A stretch of DNA of 64,000 nt from Gammaproteobacteria bacterium RIFCSPHIGHO2_12_FULL_41_20 (GCA_001801575.1 MGYC01000030.1:1-64000); one strand, 5' to 3'; numbered from the stretch's first letter, positions 17,292 to 30,078 are shown. Notes: generated by a model not told the origin, from the sequence alone. Program-made: numbers and translations.

Positions 17292-18895
17292 TAGGCATAC
17301 CCATGTAAAACAATAGGAGTAATAAGCACAACTGTTTCACCAGTTCTTTGTATAGACCCTTTGCCGCCCAGTGCTTGGGAACCAAATAACTGCATAGCAC
17401 CTGCTTGATTAGAAACTTGTCTAAATCCGGACAGAATTAAGGTATCACCGGAATGAATTAAACTACGCTGATTAAAGTGCTTAGCCGTGATACTTGGCAA
17501 CTGTACGGAGGAACTACCTGAGGTAAATGTCGTGATGCTTTGCTTAGCGGACAAATCGGCAGCCACTTGCAAATAAACTTTACCCTGCATAATTTTCGGT
17601 AAAATATACAAAGTCAGCCCAGTTACTAAATTACCTGGAGTGATCTGTGACGTAATCGTGTTTAAGGATGTGCCACCACCTATGCTGGATGATTGCACAC
17701 TGGCAACATAACTTTCTTGTGCAATGATCTTAATAACCGATACTTGATTATTTAAACACACCACGCGCGGTTCAGATACTATCGCAACTTTCCCTTGCTG
17801 TTGGAGTGCACTAACCAATACTGTATAACCCGGCACACCAGCACTAGTATTACGTAAACCATACTCAGGTAAAGGCACAACCGGTGTTGTTGTACCCTGG
17901 ATTTCTTGTACTAATGCTGATTGTGGTGATAAAGGGGTTATACTTATGGGTGTCCCATAATTTGCGTTAAGAAGATATTTACTCCCCGTAAAAGCATTGG
18001 CAATTAAGGCCCAATTAATACCAAAATTATAATCATTAGATAAAATAACTTCTAATACTTGTACTTTTACCAACACTTGCTTAGAAAGATTGCTATTTAA
18101 GTTGTGAACATATTGCCCAACTAACTGCACATTGGTCGGTCGATCACGCACTGTCACCGTCGTTGTTGATTCTGACACCATAACCTTGCCTTCAGGAGAC
18201 AGCATTTGCTTAATAGTTGCTTCTAAATCCTTCCAAATAGACAACTTGGCCGTTTGATTACTATATTCCGAAGCAGATGCATCATTTACCCATGGCGAAT
18301 TACTTACTGTTTGGACACCACCTGCACCACCCCCACCGCCACCCCCATTATTTCCACCGCCACTATCCGGCGCACCACCCATAAGGTAGTCAGATGATCC
18401 TGGCATAAAAGCAATATCATAAGTACGGGTAACAAAAGCTTGCCAATACACATTATTGCCATGCACCGTATAAACATATCCCGTCTTAGCTGCGACCAAA
18501 TCCAATGCGCCTTTCACTGTGCCCGAATAATTCACGCTGACAGTAGTGGCTTGATCTAAACCTGCTTGATAACGTGTTAATACATGAGAGCCTGCCCCCG
18601 CAACAATGGTACGGCTATAGTAAGAAAAAGGTAGTTGATCTCCGCGAATAATTACGCGATTTTTTAGCCAGGATGGCTGTCGTTCTAAGCTGATCGGAGT
18701 AGAGTCAACATATAATCCCTTTTTCACAACTAAAGATGGCGGGGCTTTAGCTAATGCATCCGATTTATGGCGCTCATTATCTACTTTAAGTTTTACATCC
18801 GCCACATTCGCTTGGGTTTGATTGTATACATTAGAGTTATTGCAACCAACCAGTAGCAAGGTCACTGTGAAAATAAAGACAATCCATGTGCGCAT
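17291..18895 (-). CDS. pilN: Type IVb pilus secretin lipoprotein PilN
   Basis: A 534-residue outer-membrane secretin with a lipoprotein signal (FTVTLLLVGCNNSN; Cys near residue 18). A periplasmic N-domain region (about 85-160) and a Gly-rich linker (about 175-195) precede the C-terminal secretin domain (about 270-534), with VKVQVLEVILSNDYNFGINW and the VAIVSEPRVVCLNNQ strand. It forms the outer-membrane channel through which the pilus emerges, as in PilN of R64 and BfpB of EPEC. It lies nine bases after pilL in the same leftward cluster. Confidence 0.87.
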   Translation of the reverse strand: MRTWIVFIFTVTLLLVGCNNSNVYNQTQANVADVKLKVDNERHKSDALAKAPPSLVVKKGLYVDSTPISLERQPSWLKNRVIIRGDQLPFSYYSRTIVAGAGSHVLTRYQAGLDQATTVSVNYSGTVKGALDLVAAKTGYVYTVHGNNVYWQAFVTRTYDIAFMPGSSDYLMGGAPDSGGGNNGGGGGGGAGGVQTVSNSPWVNDASASEYSNQTAKLSIWKDLEATIKQMLSPEGKVMVSESTTTVTVRDRPTNVQLVGQYVHNLNSNLSKQVLVKVQVLEVILSNDYNFGINWALIANAFTGSKYLLNANYGTPISITPLSPQSALVQEIQGTTTPVVPLPEYGLRNTSAGVPGYTVLVSALQQQGKVAIVSEPRVVCLNNQVSVIKIIAQESYVASVQSSSIGGGTSLNTITSQITPGNLVTGLTLYILPKIMQGKVYLQVAADLSAKQSITTFTSGSSSVQLPSITAKHFNQRSLIHSGDTLILSGFRQVSNQAGAMQLFGSQALGGKGSIQRTGETVVLITPIVLHGYA

Positions 18896-18904
18896 ATCTA
18901 TCCC

Positions 18905-19354
18905 TCAAGTTTTTGCTACTACAGTCATCGTTCGATTCGACATATACATAATAGCTTGCAAAGGAAACGGCTTTAATAATTTCTCAATAACGTTTGGCAA
19001 ACTAGACCCAGCAACCCGACCATCAAAGTTATAGTCATACGGCGCCTTCCATACCACTTTCCAATGATACCGTCCCATTATACGCTCTAAGTTTTCTTTT
19101 AAAGAACCGCTAATACTAACCGCATAAACAGGAGCTGGGGTTCCTAAATTAGCAAACTGATTTGGAAAGGCATGACCACCATATGCAGAAGGTTGAAACG
19201 ATGTGTCTTGTTGATTACCCGCTTGAAAAAAAGGTTCGGTTGGCATAGCTGTTTGTGGTTTCGACACTTCCCATCCAGCCATAGCATAAAATGGCATGCT
19301 AAGAAGAAGTATTCCTACTGCTAGCTGTCTCATTGTCATGATATAGCCTCTCAT
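18905..19354 (-). CDS. pilL: PilL/TcpQ-domain periplasmic protein
   Basis: A 149-residue exported protein. It begins with MRGYIMTMRQLAVGILLLSM, a signal peptide with cleavage after about AMA. The start has a good Shine-Dalgarno (AAGGAG seven bases before the ATG). The C-terminal 75 residues (SLKENLERIMGRYHWKVVWK followed by FDGRVAGSSLPNVIEKLLK) are the TcpQ/PilL C-terminal domain, a small periplasmic fold that helps the secretin assemble. R64 PilL is longer; this is a short version of about the TcpQ domain alone. It begins the second half of the cluster, 86 bases after the pilV-like gene. Confidence 0.75.
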   Translation of the reverse strand: MRGYIMTMRQLAVGILLLSMPFYAMAGWEVSKPQTAMPTEPFFQAGNQQDTSFQPSAYGGHAFPNQFANLGTPAPVYAVSISGSLKENLERIMGRYHWKVVWKAPYDYNFDGRVAGSSLPNVIEKLLKPFPLQAIMYMSNRTMTVVAKT

Positions 19355-19440
19355 CCTGATACTCCTTATCCCTAACTTATCTTTTTATGCGTTAGTTATC
19401 AAGTATATGGGATTTATAAAAAAGGTGTAAATGTTTTTTT

Positions 19441-20475
19441 CTATTGTGTAAATACCTGTAAGTTAGAACCCTTGGGTTCATTATTGGGCGAACATCGAGT
19501 AAAAGCCCCTAAATAAACAGACTGCGCCCACCAATCATTCCCGGTAGATACATCCCCTTTAGGGGTAATAATTTTCGCACAAGCTCGCCAGCTATTGCCT
19601 GTGTAACTATTAGCATCAGCATTTCCGCAGGGAGGAGCATCCGGACCACTAGGGCCCGGCGAGCCTCCAGCCCCATTAGGACAGCCAGGGGGGTTGTTGG
19701 AGGTTCCCCCCAAAGCATAAGCAGTAAAACTATTGATAGGATAGAGGTTCATGGAGCGATAATCATTTAGCCCGCTCATAGAAAGCGGCACAACAATAAT
19801 CTGTGGTGTCATAGCCGCACCAGTTGGATCAATAGGACAAGTGGGCACAGGCACGCACGCGCCTGGGTGATAAATACCTGCAAAATTAATCGCACTGGCC
19901 GTATTTAAGCTTTGCCCTGGGATATTCACCGCTGCCACCACATAGCATGGCTGACCAACAACACATGTACGCGCCGTTGGCATCGTCGTAGTGCTTGCAG
20001 GAGGTGCTGTGGCAGTAAATCCCATAGACAACTGCCCTGAAATAATCAGTGCCTCTGCATTGGTTTGATTCGTAGAGGTGGCCGTACCAATACGGGTATA
20101 TACATAAAATAATGCGGGTACTGAAGAACTTGGTGGCGCAGGAATTACCGGAGGGGTAGGAGCAGGTGCCGTACCAATCACAAAAGGATTACTCCAGAAA
20201 TTATTTAAAAAAGTAGAAGGTAAATAAGTTGAGCCTGTAGTAAGTGTTGATAAAACCAATGGATCAGGCCATTTTCCATTGACTACATAATACGCTAATC
20301 CTGCATTTAATACTTGTTGTAATTGTGCCGTAGTTTTATCATCGCGTAATTGCTGTGTTCTCTGCTGAATAAAACCAAGTACCATCGCCATCACCGTAGC
20401 CATAATAGCCATAACCAACATCATTTCTAGTAAGGTAAACCCTTTCCATTGCTTATGATGGTGACCCATTCGCAC
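19441..20475 (-). CDS. PilV-like minor pilin/tip protein with prepilin signal
   Basis: A 344-residue protein with a class III prepilin signal: a basic leader (MRMGHHHKQWKG) followed by FTLLEMMLVMAIMATVMAMV, which contains the Glu at position 5 of the mature protein. The rest is a large extracellular part rich in Pro, Gly, Ser and Thr, with ten or so cysteines. Its size and place after the shorter pilin gene fit PilV, the tip adhesin of R64-type pili. No shufflon of inverted C-terminal segments is seen. It could instead be a second large pilin subunit. Confidence 0.7.
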   Translation of the reverse strand: MRMGHHHKQWKGFTLLEMMLVMAIMATVMAMVLGFIQQRTQQLRDDKTTAQLQQVLNAGLAYYVVNGKWPDPLVLSTLTTGSTYLPSTFLNNFWSNPFVIGTAPAPTPPVIPAPPSSSVPALFYVYTRIGTATSTNQTNAEALIISGQLSMGFTATAPPASTTTMPTARTCVVGQPCYVVAAVNIPGQSLNTASAINFAGIYHPGACVPVPTCPIDPTGAAMTPQIIVVPLSMSGLNDYRSMNLYPINSFTAYALGGTSNNPPGCPNGAGGSPGPSGPDAPPCGNADANSYTGNSWRACAKIITPKGDVSTGNDWWAQSVYLGAFTRCSPNNEPKGSNLQVFTQ

Positions 20476-21285
20476 TTAACTCCCACAAAGAAAATATTGG
20501 TTATTAACTTGATACCAGTTTGCTGCGCTTAGTAGTAGCGTAATTGGATAAGTCGTATACATTTGGTTAAATTGCTGTATTAATGGCATTGATACCCAAA
20601 ATGGTGATCGTGATTGTACCGCTGCAAAAGAAGGCATACGCTGCCACACAATATAAGCTCCGCTAGTTGTTACTGCCGTACAAGGAGTAACAATATTCCC
20701 ACCTGCTGATGATGCACAATTGCCGCCTAATGCATATAAATAAGCAGCCGCTTTAGAAGAGTCTTTCAATTGTACCGCTACTTGTGCCTGCCACATTACA
20801 ATAGATCCTACCCCTTGAGTGCCACCCGCTGATAAGTTAACAGAACGAATTGGGTAGGGTTGTATTGAATTAAACTGCACTTTATAACCAGATACAATAG
20901 AATTAGGCCCAAATGGATAATATGATGTGGATGGATTCGTATTTGTTGTGGATAAAAACCCTGGCGCGACTAATTGGGTGTGTATATTAATAGGAACATT
21001 TATTGATAAGGTGTTATTATTACATCGCGGATCTAATGGCGAAGTACAACTACCCGCAAAAGTAGTTATATAATTCACTCCGTTGCAATTAGCCCGATAA
21101 TAAAACTGCAACGCTTGAAACAGTGTATCTACATTTCGCTGTACCTCAGTAACATCTGTATTAGCTCGATAAGTAAAGTAAGATCGTAACGATAAAACAA
21201 CAATCATAGCGCCAATAGCTAACACCAACATGACTTCCAGCAATGTCACTCCCGCATCTCGACGGCTTATTGCCATTTCAACCAT
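20476..21285 (-). CDS. PilS-like prepilin
   Basis: A 269-residue protein with a prepilin leader ending in Gly (SRRDAG) and the mature N-terminus VTLLEVMLVLAIGAMIVVLS, the typical hydrophobic stem with Glu5. The remaining 230 residues would be the exposed head, with six cysteines. Position right after pilR agrees with PilS, the major pilin of R64-type pili, but it is longer than the usual 190-200 residues. It overlaps pilR by one base and abuts the pilV-like gene with no gap. Cleavage needs a PilU-type prepilin peptidase, which is not encoded here. Confidence 0.72.
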   Translation of the reverse strand: MVEMAISRRDAGVTLLEVMLVLAIGAMIVVLSLRSYFTYRANTDVTEVQRNVDTLFQALQFYYRANCNGVNYITTFAGSCTSPLDPRCNNNTLSINVPINIHTQLVAPGFLSTTNTNPSTSYYPFGPNSIVSGYKVQFNSIQPYPIRSVNLSAGGTQGVGSIVMWQAQVAVQLKDSSKAAAYLYALGGNCASSAGGNIVTPCTAVTTSGAYIVWQRMPSFAAVQSRSPFWVSMPLIQQFNQMYTTYPITLLLSAANWYQVNNQYFLCGS

Positions 21286-22340
21286 TAAGACCCCATCGCC
21301 ATACCAGTTAGATAGATACCACGAATAATCACAATAATGATTAGCCCGCCAATCCCCATAAAAATACCGCCGACTACTTTAGCAATTGCCTTGAGTGTCT
21401 TCGTTGCACCTTCTGTGCCACGTATACCCATACGTATTAATCCATGCTCAAACCCTTTTACCTCAGCCATTACGCGCAAACGCATAAGATCTGCTCCACT
21501 AACTAACCCGGTATCTAATACATCGGCAATATTTGTTTTTCCAGTCCCCAATAATTGTTCCATCGTTACCAGATGCGAGGCAAGATAAGGGTCAGCTTGG
21601 TATTGCATGACTTTAATTGCTGATTTAAATACAACACCATTTGCAACTAATAAACCTAAGGTTTCTAAAAAACGTGCTGCTATTAACTTGCGATAAAAAG
21701 AAAAAGGCGGGATGCGATCTAACAATGGTCGCAACTCACCTATATAGTTAGCCATAAGCCTGCGCAGTATAGCTATAACCACTACTGCGGCTATGATTAC
21801 TGTCCACCACCAGTTTTCTATTAACCCTGCCAACCCAACTAACTGTTTACCTGCTGCTGGCCACTCACTCATCGGTTTAATTGCTCTAAACTGCACAAAC
21901 ACATTGTTATCAATATAAACCATGACTGCGCAACCAATCACAATCACCATCAATGGGTAAGCAATAGCGCCGACAAAAGCACCCATTGCCACCCCGCGCT
22001 GGCTTAACATATTAATCGCTGATTTCATGGTTTCTGCTAAAGCACCGCCTTCTTCTCCTACTCGCACAATTTCAACCACATTCATAGCAAACCATTCGCG
22101 CATCCCATCTGCCAATGGCTGCCCCTCACTAATTTTTTGCGAGATTGATAAAGCCACTTCGCGAGTAATGCCCTGCGTTACTTGTGCCATCATTTCTATA
22201 GCACGATTGGCTGGAATACCGTCGTTTACTAAGAGATAAAAGTCTTCTAAAAATGCAAGCTGTGCCTTGCTACTAAACTGGAGTTGCTTGAATGAGTGAA
22301 TAATAGAATGCGTTAATCCTTGAACATCAGTTAAATCCAT
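21285..22340 (-). CDS. pilR: Type IVb pilus inner-membrane platform protein PilR
   Basis: A 351-residue GspF/PilC-family protein. It has the N-terminal cytoplasmic domain (FLEDFYLLVNDGIPANRAIE), three or four membrane helices (about residues 125-150, 175-190 and 325-345) and the second cytoplasmic repeat (RFLETLGLLVANGVVFKSAI). The conserved GEEGGALAE segment follows. It recruits the PilQ ATPase to the membrane. It is separated from pilQ by 139 bases that hold two dispersed repeats, unusual inside a pilus operon. Confidence 0.87.
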   Translation of the reverse strand: MDLTDVQGLTHSIIHSFKQLQFSSKAQLAFLEDFYLLVNDGIPANRAIEMMAQVTQGITREVALSISQKISEGQPLADGMREWFAMNVVEIVRVGEEGGALAETMKSAINMLSQRGVAMGAFVGAIAYPLMVIVIGCAVMVYIDNNVFVQFRAIKPMSEWPAAGKQLVGLAGLIENWWWTVIIAAVVVIAILRRLMANYIGELRPLLDRIPPFSFYRKLIAARFLETLGLLVANGVVFKSAIKVMQYQADPYLASHLVTMEQLLGTGKTNIADVLDTGLVSGADLMRLRVMAEVKGFEHGLIRMGIRGTEGATKTLKAIAKVVGGIFMGIGGLIIIVIIRGIYLTGMAMGS

Positions 22341-22376
22341 GTAGTCCTCTACATTTTACAGTTCATCAACCTATTA

Positions 22377-22479
22377 TCCTAGATCCGGCGGTTGAAATCT
22401 ACTGCTGGCCTATGTGCACGACAAAAATAAAAAATCTATAAACGCGAATTCTGGATAAAGTGAAACGCTTCGAGTATAG
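22377..22479. repeat. Two adjoining dispersed repeats between pilQ and pilR
   Basis: From 22377 to 22411 lies an inverted copy of the 35-base repeat at 13836-13870. From 22412 to about 22440 (CTATGTGCACGACAAAAATA...) is the end of the element at 39601-39779, with its AAAAATAAAAAATCTATAA arm. From about 22459 (AAAGTGAAACGCTTCGAGTA) lies a relative of the hairpin arm at 36296-36313, which ends at the pilQ stop codon. None has a partner arm nearby, so these are solo fragments. Confidence 0.75.
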
Positions 22480-24075
22480 CTATTGATATTTATATTGCTT
22501 TGCTTTCGTAGCAGGATTAATAGGACCAACGACTTTTTCAGCATCAAAAGGATCGCATGTGCCATCTTGAATTAGTTGTATAGCACGATCATGAAAATCT
22601 TGCCAACCATTCTCTTTTAAATATTTTTCCCAACCTAGTATATCGGATTTTTGGATAAAATATCGTCCTTCTTCATCCACCCAAATCACTTCTGCCACCA
22701 CGGTTCTCCCGCTTACGCCCGTCATATGGCAACTTTCGCAACCTGCACCACGAGCGCGGGCACTATTAATAATATCTACGCCTAATACCGCTTCCCAATC
22801 AGGAATAAAAGCATGGTGTCTAACAGAAGTACGTAATGGCACTGCACATTTGGGACATACCTTTGGGATAAGACGTTGACACATTAGACAACGTAACACA
22901 CTACTATCGCTTAGTAACACCGGTGAAATTCCCATATCCACTAAACGGGTAATAATTGCCGTAGCTCTATTGGTATGCAATGTAGTTAATACTAAGTGTC
23001 CAGTGATAGAAGCACGCACTATCACATGCGCCGTATCTTCATCACGCGTTTCACCGAGGATAATAACATCTGGGTCCATGCGTAAAGCTGCGCGCCCCAT
23101 ACTAGCAAACGATCTATCTTCTTTTTCCGTATTCACAGGAACTTGTGTGGCTTCTTCTACTACTTTCTCTACTGGATCTTCAATAGAATATAACTTCGCT
23201 GTGGTTTCAACCATTTCCATACAACTGGCTAAGGTGGTTGTTTTACCAGATCCCGTTGGTCCTGCAACAATAATAGCACCAAAAGGTAATTTCATCGCCA
23301 TTTTAATAATGTCTATTTGTTTTTTCGTATATCCTAAATCCTCTAATGTTGCGTTATGCTCGGAACCCGTTGTTAGAATACGCATGACCATATCAAACCC
23401 GCCATGCGCAGGCACACTTGCTAAACGCAAACGGATATCTTTGCTATGAATCTTGAGAGGCATAGAAGCATCTTGTGGAACGAGAGGATTAAAATGTGAT
23501 GTGGCATGATCAGTTTCTTTATTAAATGCCACAGACGCAATTTCACGACCTAGTTTTTCTGACCATTCCGCGAATAACTTTAATTCGCCATGCTGACGCA
23601 TACGAATTTTTGTTTGCGTCTGCCTAACCTGAATGTGAATATCGCTAACACCTTGTACCACTGCTTCATAAACCAAGTCACGTAGATGCCGTTGTTGGTC
23701 ACTGAAGGAAACGTTCGTTTCACCTTTTTGTTTTTTGGCAAATTCGTCTTCCTCACCGCTAGCAAGTAACAAGCCAATAAACGCTTGTGTTGCTGCATAG
23801 ACTTGGCCAGGATGTATTCCTTTACTTAATAGTAGTGACTTACAGTTTTGTACGGTGCGAGAAGTGGGATCGCAAGAGAGGATGACACCACTTTTTAATA
23901 CAAAAATGCTCCCTTGTTCCTTACACCACGGGAACATTTCTTCCATTGCTCTATCTTTTGCATCTATATCATTAGGACTGCTTACAATTCTGGTTCGCGT
24001 TGCAGCCGCATATTGCCCTAGCAAGGCCATTTCTTTATCACTCACGTCTCCAGTAGGAGAGGTTACCTCAGCCAT
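22480..24075 (-). CDS. pilQ: Type IVb pilus assembly ATPase PilQ
   Basis: A 531-residue GspE/VirB11-family ATPase that powers pilus extension. It has Walker A AGPTGSGKTT (271-280), the Asp box after it, Walker B DPDVIILGET (334-343), and the His box near TGHLVLTTLHT (359-369). Zinc-binding cysteines lie in CLMCQRLIPKVCPKC (396-410) and in CESCH further on. It is the first gene of the leftward cluster, so the promoter should lie in 24076-24150. The pilus genes run in the order pilQ, pilR, pilS, pilV, pilL, pilN, pilO, pilP. Confidence 0.9.
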   Translation of the reverse strand: MAEVTSPTGDVSDKEMALLGQYAAATRTRIVSSPNDIDAKDRAMEEMFPWCKEQGSIFVLKSGVILSCDPTSRTVQNCKSLLLSKGIHPGQVYAATQAFIGLLLASGEEDEFAKKQKGETNVSFSDQQRHLRDLVYEAVVQGVSDIHIQVRQTQTKIRMRQHGELKLFAEWSEKLGREIASVAFNKETDHATSHFNPLVPQDASMPLKIHSKDIRLRLASVPAHGGFDMVMRILTTGSEHNATLEDLGYTKKQIDIIKMAMKLPFGAIIVAGPTGSGKTTTLASCMEMVETTAKLYSIEDPVEKVVEEATQVPVNTEKEDRSFASMGRAALRMDPDVIILGETRDEDTAHVIVRASITGHLVLTTLHTNRATAIITRLVDMGISPVLLSDSSVLRCLMCQRLIPKVCPKCAVPLRTSVRHHAFIPDWEAVLGVDIINSARARGAGCESCHMTGVSGRTVVAEVIWVDEEGRYFIQKSDILGWEKYLKENGWQDFHDRAIQLIQDGTCDPFDAEKVVGPINPATKAKQYKYQ

Positions 24076-24114
24076 ACTTACCTCGCAAGTCTCATTCCTT
24101 GATCACTCTTCTCA

Positions 24115-24245
24115 CCTTACATAGTTTAATTTTTTTGCCCAAGGAGGTAACGCCGGTAGCCATAGCCCCCAAGACTATATAGTCTTGGGATAGCGAAGAC
24201 ATCGGATCCCTGCAAGGCGAATCCCCCTTTATCCACTATGTAAGG
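24115..24245. repeat. 131-bp symmetric inverted-repeat element
   Basis: Perfect 11-base inverted ends (CCTTACATAGT at 24115-24125 and ACTATGTAAGG at 24235-24245) frame a segment with a perfect 22-base palindrome at its exact middle (24168-24189; arms CCCAAGACTAT). The arms in between are partly complementary. The whole could fold as one long hairpin. It lies between the divergent pilQ and F-box genes, and may be a MITE-like element or a regulatory hairpin. Confidence 0.65.
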
Positions 24246-24377
24246 CGAGAACCTAAATAAAGTATAGCAGGGCATGAAAAAACTGAATGATGCTCAATGC
24301 CTTCTCTCAAAAAGATAAATATTTGACTAATAACGCAAACAGTGAGAATATGTTGCGCAAAATCAGGTCTATTGCCC

Positions 24378-27815
<3,438 letters not shown>

Positions 27816-27864
27816 CTATTAAAGAAGTCTATTTAATAAAGTGAGAGCTTCTAACAGGGCAACT

Positions 27865-28953
27865 CTAATGGCTGATTATCCGGCCATGTTTCACGTGAAA
27901 CATCTTGGTTGCTAACTCTGCTTGCTCTTCAAAATCCTTTGCGCTTTCAGACTCAATCGCTGTTACAAATATTTGTGCGCTTTGCGCCGCAAGAAGAGCT
28001 ATCAATTTAGACCTACTTATAGCATCTAGTTCGGAGGGTAGATCATCAATTAAATAAACCGGCCTTCTTTTTTTTTGTGCAGCTAGCAGCGCACCTTGAG
28101 CTATTATCATACCACAAACAAATAACTTTTGTTGGCCTCTTGAAAGCACATCTTTGGCACAAATCCCTTGTATAGTAAGCCGCAAATCTGCGCGATGCGG
28201 ACCATGCTGGGTGTAACCCAAACGCATATCTTGGCTTAATGAAGAGCGAAGAGCCGCCGCATAAGACTCATCCCCGCTCCATCCTGGGTAATAATCAACA
28301 ATTACAGAATGCGCCGATACTAATAACATGAGTGCCTTTTCAAGATATGGCAACAATGCCTGTAAATATTCCTGCCGTAATATCTCGATTTTTGTAGCAT
28401 ATTCTAATAACTCATTGGTCCATGCATCAATTTCTGCTTTAAGACCCGCGCCTTGCAAAAGACAGTTACGCTGCTTTAACGCACGATTAAATTGTCTCCA
28501 CTCTTGGAAAAAAGCTTCGGAGTGATAAAACAAGCCCCAATCAAGATAAAAACGCCGAAAAGTAGGGCCTCCTTCTAACAACAAGTGGCATGAGGAATTA
28601 ATTAATCGAATTGGTAAATAATAAGCTAATTCAGCTGTTGATTTAGCTTCCTTGCCATGCACACGTATTTTTGCACCTCCGGTTCTATAGCGTTCCATAC
28701 CAATTGAGTAGGAATTTTCTGAGCAATTCACCTGGGCGGCGAGCAAAAAATTATCTACTTGGTGATTGATAATGCGCGAAACAGAAGAAGTACGAAATGA
28801 ACGGCCTAACCCTAGATAATAAATAGCCTCTAAAAAGCTGGTTTTCCCACTGCCGTTATTTCCACAAACAAAATTAATACCGTTAGGAACTGGATAAAAA
28901 TCCACATCCAGAAGGTTACGAAAATTAGAGATTTTTAAATACTCTAGCGACAT
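27865..28953 (-). CDS. recF: DNA replication and repair protein RecF
   Basis: A 362-residue SMC-like ATPase that loads RecA at gapped DNA with RecO and RecR. Walker A GNNGSGKTSFLEAIYYLG is at about residues 31-47, the signature LSRGQQKLFVCGM is near 267-280, and Walker B PVYLIDDLPSELD follows. The length fits the family. The C-terminal tail reads MFHVKHGRI because a parS palindrome is embedded in the reading frame at 27887-27902. It lies 11 bases downstream of dnaN, with which it is probably cotranscribed. Confidence 0.94.
   Translation of the reverse strand: MSLEYLKISNFRNLLDVDFYPVPNGINFVCGNNGSGKTSFLEAIYYLGLGRSFRTSSVSRIINHQVDNFLLAAQVNCSENSYSIGMERYRTGGAKIRVHGKEAKSTAELAYYLPIRLINSSCHLLLEGGPTFRRFYLDWGLFYHSEAFFQEWRQFNRALKQRNCLLQGAGLKAEIDAWTNELLEYATKIEILRQEYLQALLPYLEKALMLLVSAHSVIVDYYPGWSGDESYAAALRSSLSQDMRLGYTQHGPHRADLRLTIQGICAKDVLSRGQQKLFVCGMIIAQGALLAAQKKRRPVYLIDDLPSELDAISRSKLIALLAAQSAQIFVTAIESESAKDFEEQAELATKMFHVKHGRIISH
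27887..27902. promoter_or_regulatory. Perfect parS site (ParB binding site)
   Basis: TGTTTCACGTGAAACA is an exact match to the 16-base bacterial parS consensus. It lies inside the last codons of recF. ParB clamps load at such sites near the origin and are moved by the ParA ATPase. The parA gene is in the window (45362-46156) but parB is not beside it. A parS in this region is expected close to oriC. Confidence 0.93.
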
Positions 28954-28964
28954 AATTTTTAGGA

Positions 28965-30074
28965 TTATAATCGCATCGGCATAACAACATACATGCTGGC
29001 TATATCATCCAAAGACTCTATAAGTACACCGCCATCAGGATCACTGAATGTACAGCGAACATTTTCCGATGATATGGACGAAAACGCATCGATCAGGTAA
29101 GTCACATTAAAGCCAACCTCCATCTCATTCCCCGCATAATCCAGAGAAACGGTTTCTTCTGCTTGCTCTTGTTCCATATTGTTCGCCATTACTTGTAGCT
29201 TATTGGGGCCTAAACGCATTCTCACTCCGCGCAGTTTATCATTAGAAAGAATAGCAGCCCGCATTAAAGCCTGTCTAATAACTTCTCTCCCTCCCGTTGC
29301 CACCTCTGTCCCTCTAGGTATGAGCTTATTATAGTCTGGATACTGCGTATTGATTAATTTTGTTGTAAAAACAAAATCAGGCGCGACCATGCGCAAACGG
29401 CCATCACCAATACTTAAAAAAAGTTCTCTGTCATTATCCGTGCTCATATTAACAAGACGCATCAATTCCAATACGCTTTTGCGTGGCAAAATAACCTTAA
29501 TTTGCGGCGTATCTGCTTTATCATTAGGTAATGAGCTTAGTGCCAATCTATGTCCATCCGTGGCAACGCAAGTTATAGATTTTTGATTAATATGGAGTAA
29601 TGCGCCATTTAAGTAATGGCGAATATCTTGTAATCCCATCGCAAAATAAACTCGCCCTAACAAATCTTTTAAGGCTTGAGCGCGAATGGAAAATTCGGAA
29701 ATAAAAGAAGCCTCTTCAATGCGTGGAAAATCCTTTACTGGTAATGTCGCTAAAGAAAAACAACTTTCTCCCGCGCGAATAATTAAATAATTTCCATCTA
29801 TGGTTAAATGTAATAGTGCTTCTTCTGGCAAAACGCGGCAAATATCAAAAAGCTTCTTTCCTGAAACAGTAGTGCGGCCTTGAGCCATAACAGTTTCAGG
29901 AGACACGGAGCCAATTAACTCAACCTCAAGGTCGGTAGCTGTTAAAGATAGGGATTTTTCTTGAGCGTTAAGGAATACATTGGCCAAAATAGGTATGGTT
30001 TGTTTTTTCTCTACAATACCGCTAATCGCTTGTAACGGCTTTAATAATGTGGAACGCTTTACCATAATATCCAT
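28965..30074 (-). CDS. dnaN: DNA polymerase III beta sliding clamp
   Basis: A 369-residue ring-forming clamp that holds DNA polymerase III on DNA. The three beta-clamp domains are recognisable: the N-terminal KRSTLLKPLQAISGIVEKKQ, the middle LPNDKADTPQIKVILPRKSV, and the C-terminal YVVMPMRL ending, which binds client proteins. I took the ATG at 30074 (MDIMVKRS) because GAGG lies seven bases upstream; a TTG at 30080 also opens the frame. That Shine-Dalgarno lies in the end of a dispersed repeat (30079-30147) that fills the dnaA-dnaN gap. Confidence 0.95.
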   Translation of the reverse strand: MDIMVKRSTLLKPLQAISGIVEKKQTIPILANVFLNAQEKSLSLTATDLEVELIGSVSPETVMAQGRTTVSGKKLFDICRVLPEEALLHLTIDGNYLIIRAGESCFSLATLPVKDFPRIEEASFISEFSIRAQALKDLLGRVYFAMGLQDIRHYLNGALLHINQKSITCVATDGHRLALSSLPNDKADTPQIKVILPRKSVLELMRLVNMSTDNDRELFLSIGDGRLRMVAPDFVFTTKLINTQYPDYNKLIPRGTEVATGGREVIRQALMRAAILSNDKLRGVRMRLGPNKLQVMANNMEQEQAEETVSLDYAGNEMEVGFNVTYLIDAFSSISSENVRCTFSDPDGGVLIESLDDIASMYVVMPMRL

Positions 30075-30078
30075 AATC

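Noticed and set aside
22970-23449. A 159-codon frame antisense to pilQ
   Set aside because: It lies wholly inside the well-supported ATPase gene on the other strand and has no recognisable domain. Similar long shadow frames occur over gyrB, gdh and mnmG.
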